Source: an uncultured Myxococcales bacterium (GTDB lineage: Bacteria; Myxococcota; Myxococcia; Myxococcales; Myxococcaceae). Taken from it: a DNA stretch of 64,000 nucleotides. Positions 62,962 through 64,000 of the stretch are shown in pieces. The notes beneath the pieces were generated by a model. That model ran no database searches. It was given only the letters and a program-made list of their open reading frames with translations, and had not been told where the DNA came from. The translations under genes were made by a program, and so were the position numbers. The DNA lies in NCBI GenBank assembly GCA_937980205.1, contig CALJKW010000020.1, positions 1 through 64,000 on the forward strand, read 5' to 3'. How positions within the stretch are numbered: position 1 is the first letter of the stretch; the number at the start of each line of letters is the position of its first letter.

Positions 62962-64000
62962 TCACTTCAGCGGGCGCCCGAACTTCGCCTGGTAGCGCTG
63001 CTGTAGGTCCGCACGCGCGGCGTCCATGTGCGTCTGTGCGTACAGCATCGCCAGCCGCCACCACGCGTCCTGATTCGAGTCGTCGAGCGCGATCGCCTTC
63101 TTCAAATGTTCGATCGCCGCGCCGGCCTTCCGCTCGTTCGCGTCGATGATGGCCAGCAGGTAGTGCGCCCGCGCGAGCGAGCCGTCGAGCTGCAGCGCCT
63201 TGCCGCACGCGCCGCGCGCCTCGGCGCTGAAGCCGACCGCAAGCTGCGCCTCGCAAGCGAGCAGCCAGGCGCCGGGCACCTTCGGGTACTGCTTCGTGAG
63301 CGCCGCGCCGCGCTGCCGGGCCTCGGCGGGCTTTCGCGAGCCCAGCGCCGTCCGCGTGAGCTGGCACGCCTCGACGTACGCCGCCTCGTCCTCGGGCGGC
63401 ATCACCTCGGGCGTGAGGCCGTACGAGGCGCGCATGCGCGCGGCGGCCTCGAGCATCTCCTGCGCGGGCAACGTCAGCTCGGCGAGGCCGGCCTCCTGCT
63501 CGGCGTAGGTCACGTAGCCCACGCGCAGCAGCGCCTGCGCGAGCTCGGCCTGCTGGTGCGGCTCGCGCTTCGGCGCCGCCGCCGCCCGCTTGCGCGCTTC
63601 GAGCGCCGCCTCGCGAGCACCCGCCGAGTCGTCGGCGTCCGCCCGCGCCCACGCGAGGGAGATGGCCGGGCGTGGATCGTTCTTCGCGACCTCGAGCGCC
63701 ATCTTGCAGCGCTCGGCCGCGGTGCCGTCTTTCACCCTCAGCGCCAGGTTGCACGCGAACGTGTGCACGAAGCCGTTCGTCGGGTAGCGCTTCACGAGCG
63801 GCAACATCGTCGCGAGCGCGTCGGCATCTCGCCCTTCGCGCGACTTGCCGACGGCGATGTTGAACAGCTGGCGGTCGGCGTCGCTCAGCGGCCGCTCCTC
63901 GACGGCGGGCGGCGGCGTGCCGGCGTCTGCGCCGCCGAACATCTCGGCGATGCGCTCCTGGGCGCCGCGCGCCAGCACGGTCGGCGGCAGCGAGGTGAGG
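62962..64000 (-). CDS. TPR-type protein (partial, runs off right edge)
   Basis: The frame is open from 62962 to the end of the window, and the codons above the GTG at 63978 (reading LTSLPPTVLARGAQER) look like coding sequence, so the N-terminus is probably outside. The visible 346 residues contain a Pro-rich linker (GTPPPAVEERP) and TPR-like helix pairs such as DADALATMLPLVKRYPTNG, EARGACGKALQLDGSLARAH and AAIEHLKKAIALDDSN. It probably acts as a protein-interaction scaffold; many myxobacterial relatives are membrane-anchored upstream of such repeats. Confidence 0.75.
   Translation of the reverse strand, partial: LTSLPPTVLARGAQERIAEMFGGADAGTPPPAVEERPLSDADRQLFNIAVGKSREGRDADALATMLPLVKRYPTNGFVHTFACNLALRVKDGTAAERCKMALEVAKNDPRPAISLAWARADADDSAGAREAALEARKRAAAAPKREPHQQAELAQALLRVGYVTYAEQEAGLAELTLPAQEMLEAAARMRASYGLTPEVMPPEDEAAYVEACQLTRTALGSRKPAEARQRGAALTKQYPKVPGAWLLACEAQLAVGFSAEARGACGKALQLDGSLARAHYLLAIIDANERKAGAAIEHLKKAIALDDSNQDAWWRLAMLYAQTHMDAARADLQQRYQAKFGRPLK

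Overview
The window looks like chromosomal DNA from a high-G+C Myxococcota (myxobacterial-type) bacterium. The support is the very high G+C with strong G/C third-position preference, frequent GTG/TTG starts, many secreted lipoproteins with Ser/Gly/Ala-rich linkers (1-712, 29457-31286, 59547-62193), a lipoprotein with MopE-type CNGxDDDCDG repeats, TPR proteins and a CheR-PAS-histidine kinase. No tRNA, rRNA, CRISPR array, intact insertion sequence or phage gene was recognised. Genes lie on both strands in short operons.

Layout. 1-9.5 kb: a lipoprotein with EGF-like modules that runs off the left edge, a HelD-like helicase, a PNPOx/GAF regulator pair, two secreted c-type cytochrome proteins, an SDR that lacks its catalytic residues, and a large unknown protein. 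9.5-19.3 kb: a coupled alpha-2-macroglobulin/pbpC operon and an FAD-linked 2-hydroxyacid dehydrogenase. 19.3-25.8 kb: small lipoproteins, a TPR protein and a two-domain PPK2 (polyphosphate:AMP phosphotransferase). 25.9-33.8 kb: a hybrid CheR-PAS-PAS-histidine kinase with its response regulator, a lipoprotein, an LMF1-like membrane protein and a quinone oxidoreductase. 34.8-38.3 kb: eutB-eutC-eutL, with a decayed ORF6N gene lying backwards between eutB and eutC. 38.4-43.2 kb: a kinase-like protein without catalytic residues, a degenerate 5'-nucleotidase, a GNAT acetyltransferase, a pirin and a BKACE-family enzyme.

43.2-59.5 kb is the most unusual part: a nonribosomal peptide locus. Two NRPSs (2141 and 1867 aa) flank a TIGR04325-type methyltransferase. 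Divergent from NRPS1 are four alpha/beta-hydrolases arranged as two translationally coupled pairs, each a type-2 protein followed by a type-1 protein, resembling the 'hydrolase 2/hydrolase 1' pairs of exosortase A loci. NRPS1 reads C-A-T-C-A-T. NRPS2 reads C-A-T-C*-A*-T, where C* has His-Asn in place of the catalytic His-His and A* has lost its ATP-binding core and the A10 lysine. Neither NRPS has a thioesterase, reductase or epimerase domain. By hand alignment the first A domains of both proteins share one pocket, and the second A domain of NRPS1 matches a glycine code. The hydrolase pairs are candidates for product release or editing in trans. 59.5-64 kb: a MopE-repeat lipoprotein with an apparent frameshift, a DedA protein, a 43-aa ORF and a TPR protein that runs off the right edge.

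Repeats worth noting are two palindromes built on AAATGGGGAC/GTCCCCATTT (19.2 and 32.7 kb), two related GAGGTGGTC palindromes around the ORF6N remnant, a 60-bp tandem repeat in the first lipoprotein, and three ATCGWCAACC repeats upstream of the FAD-linked dehydrogenase. All calls come from reading the sequence and remembered family motifs; no database search was run.
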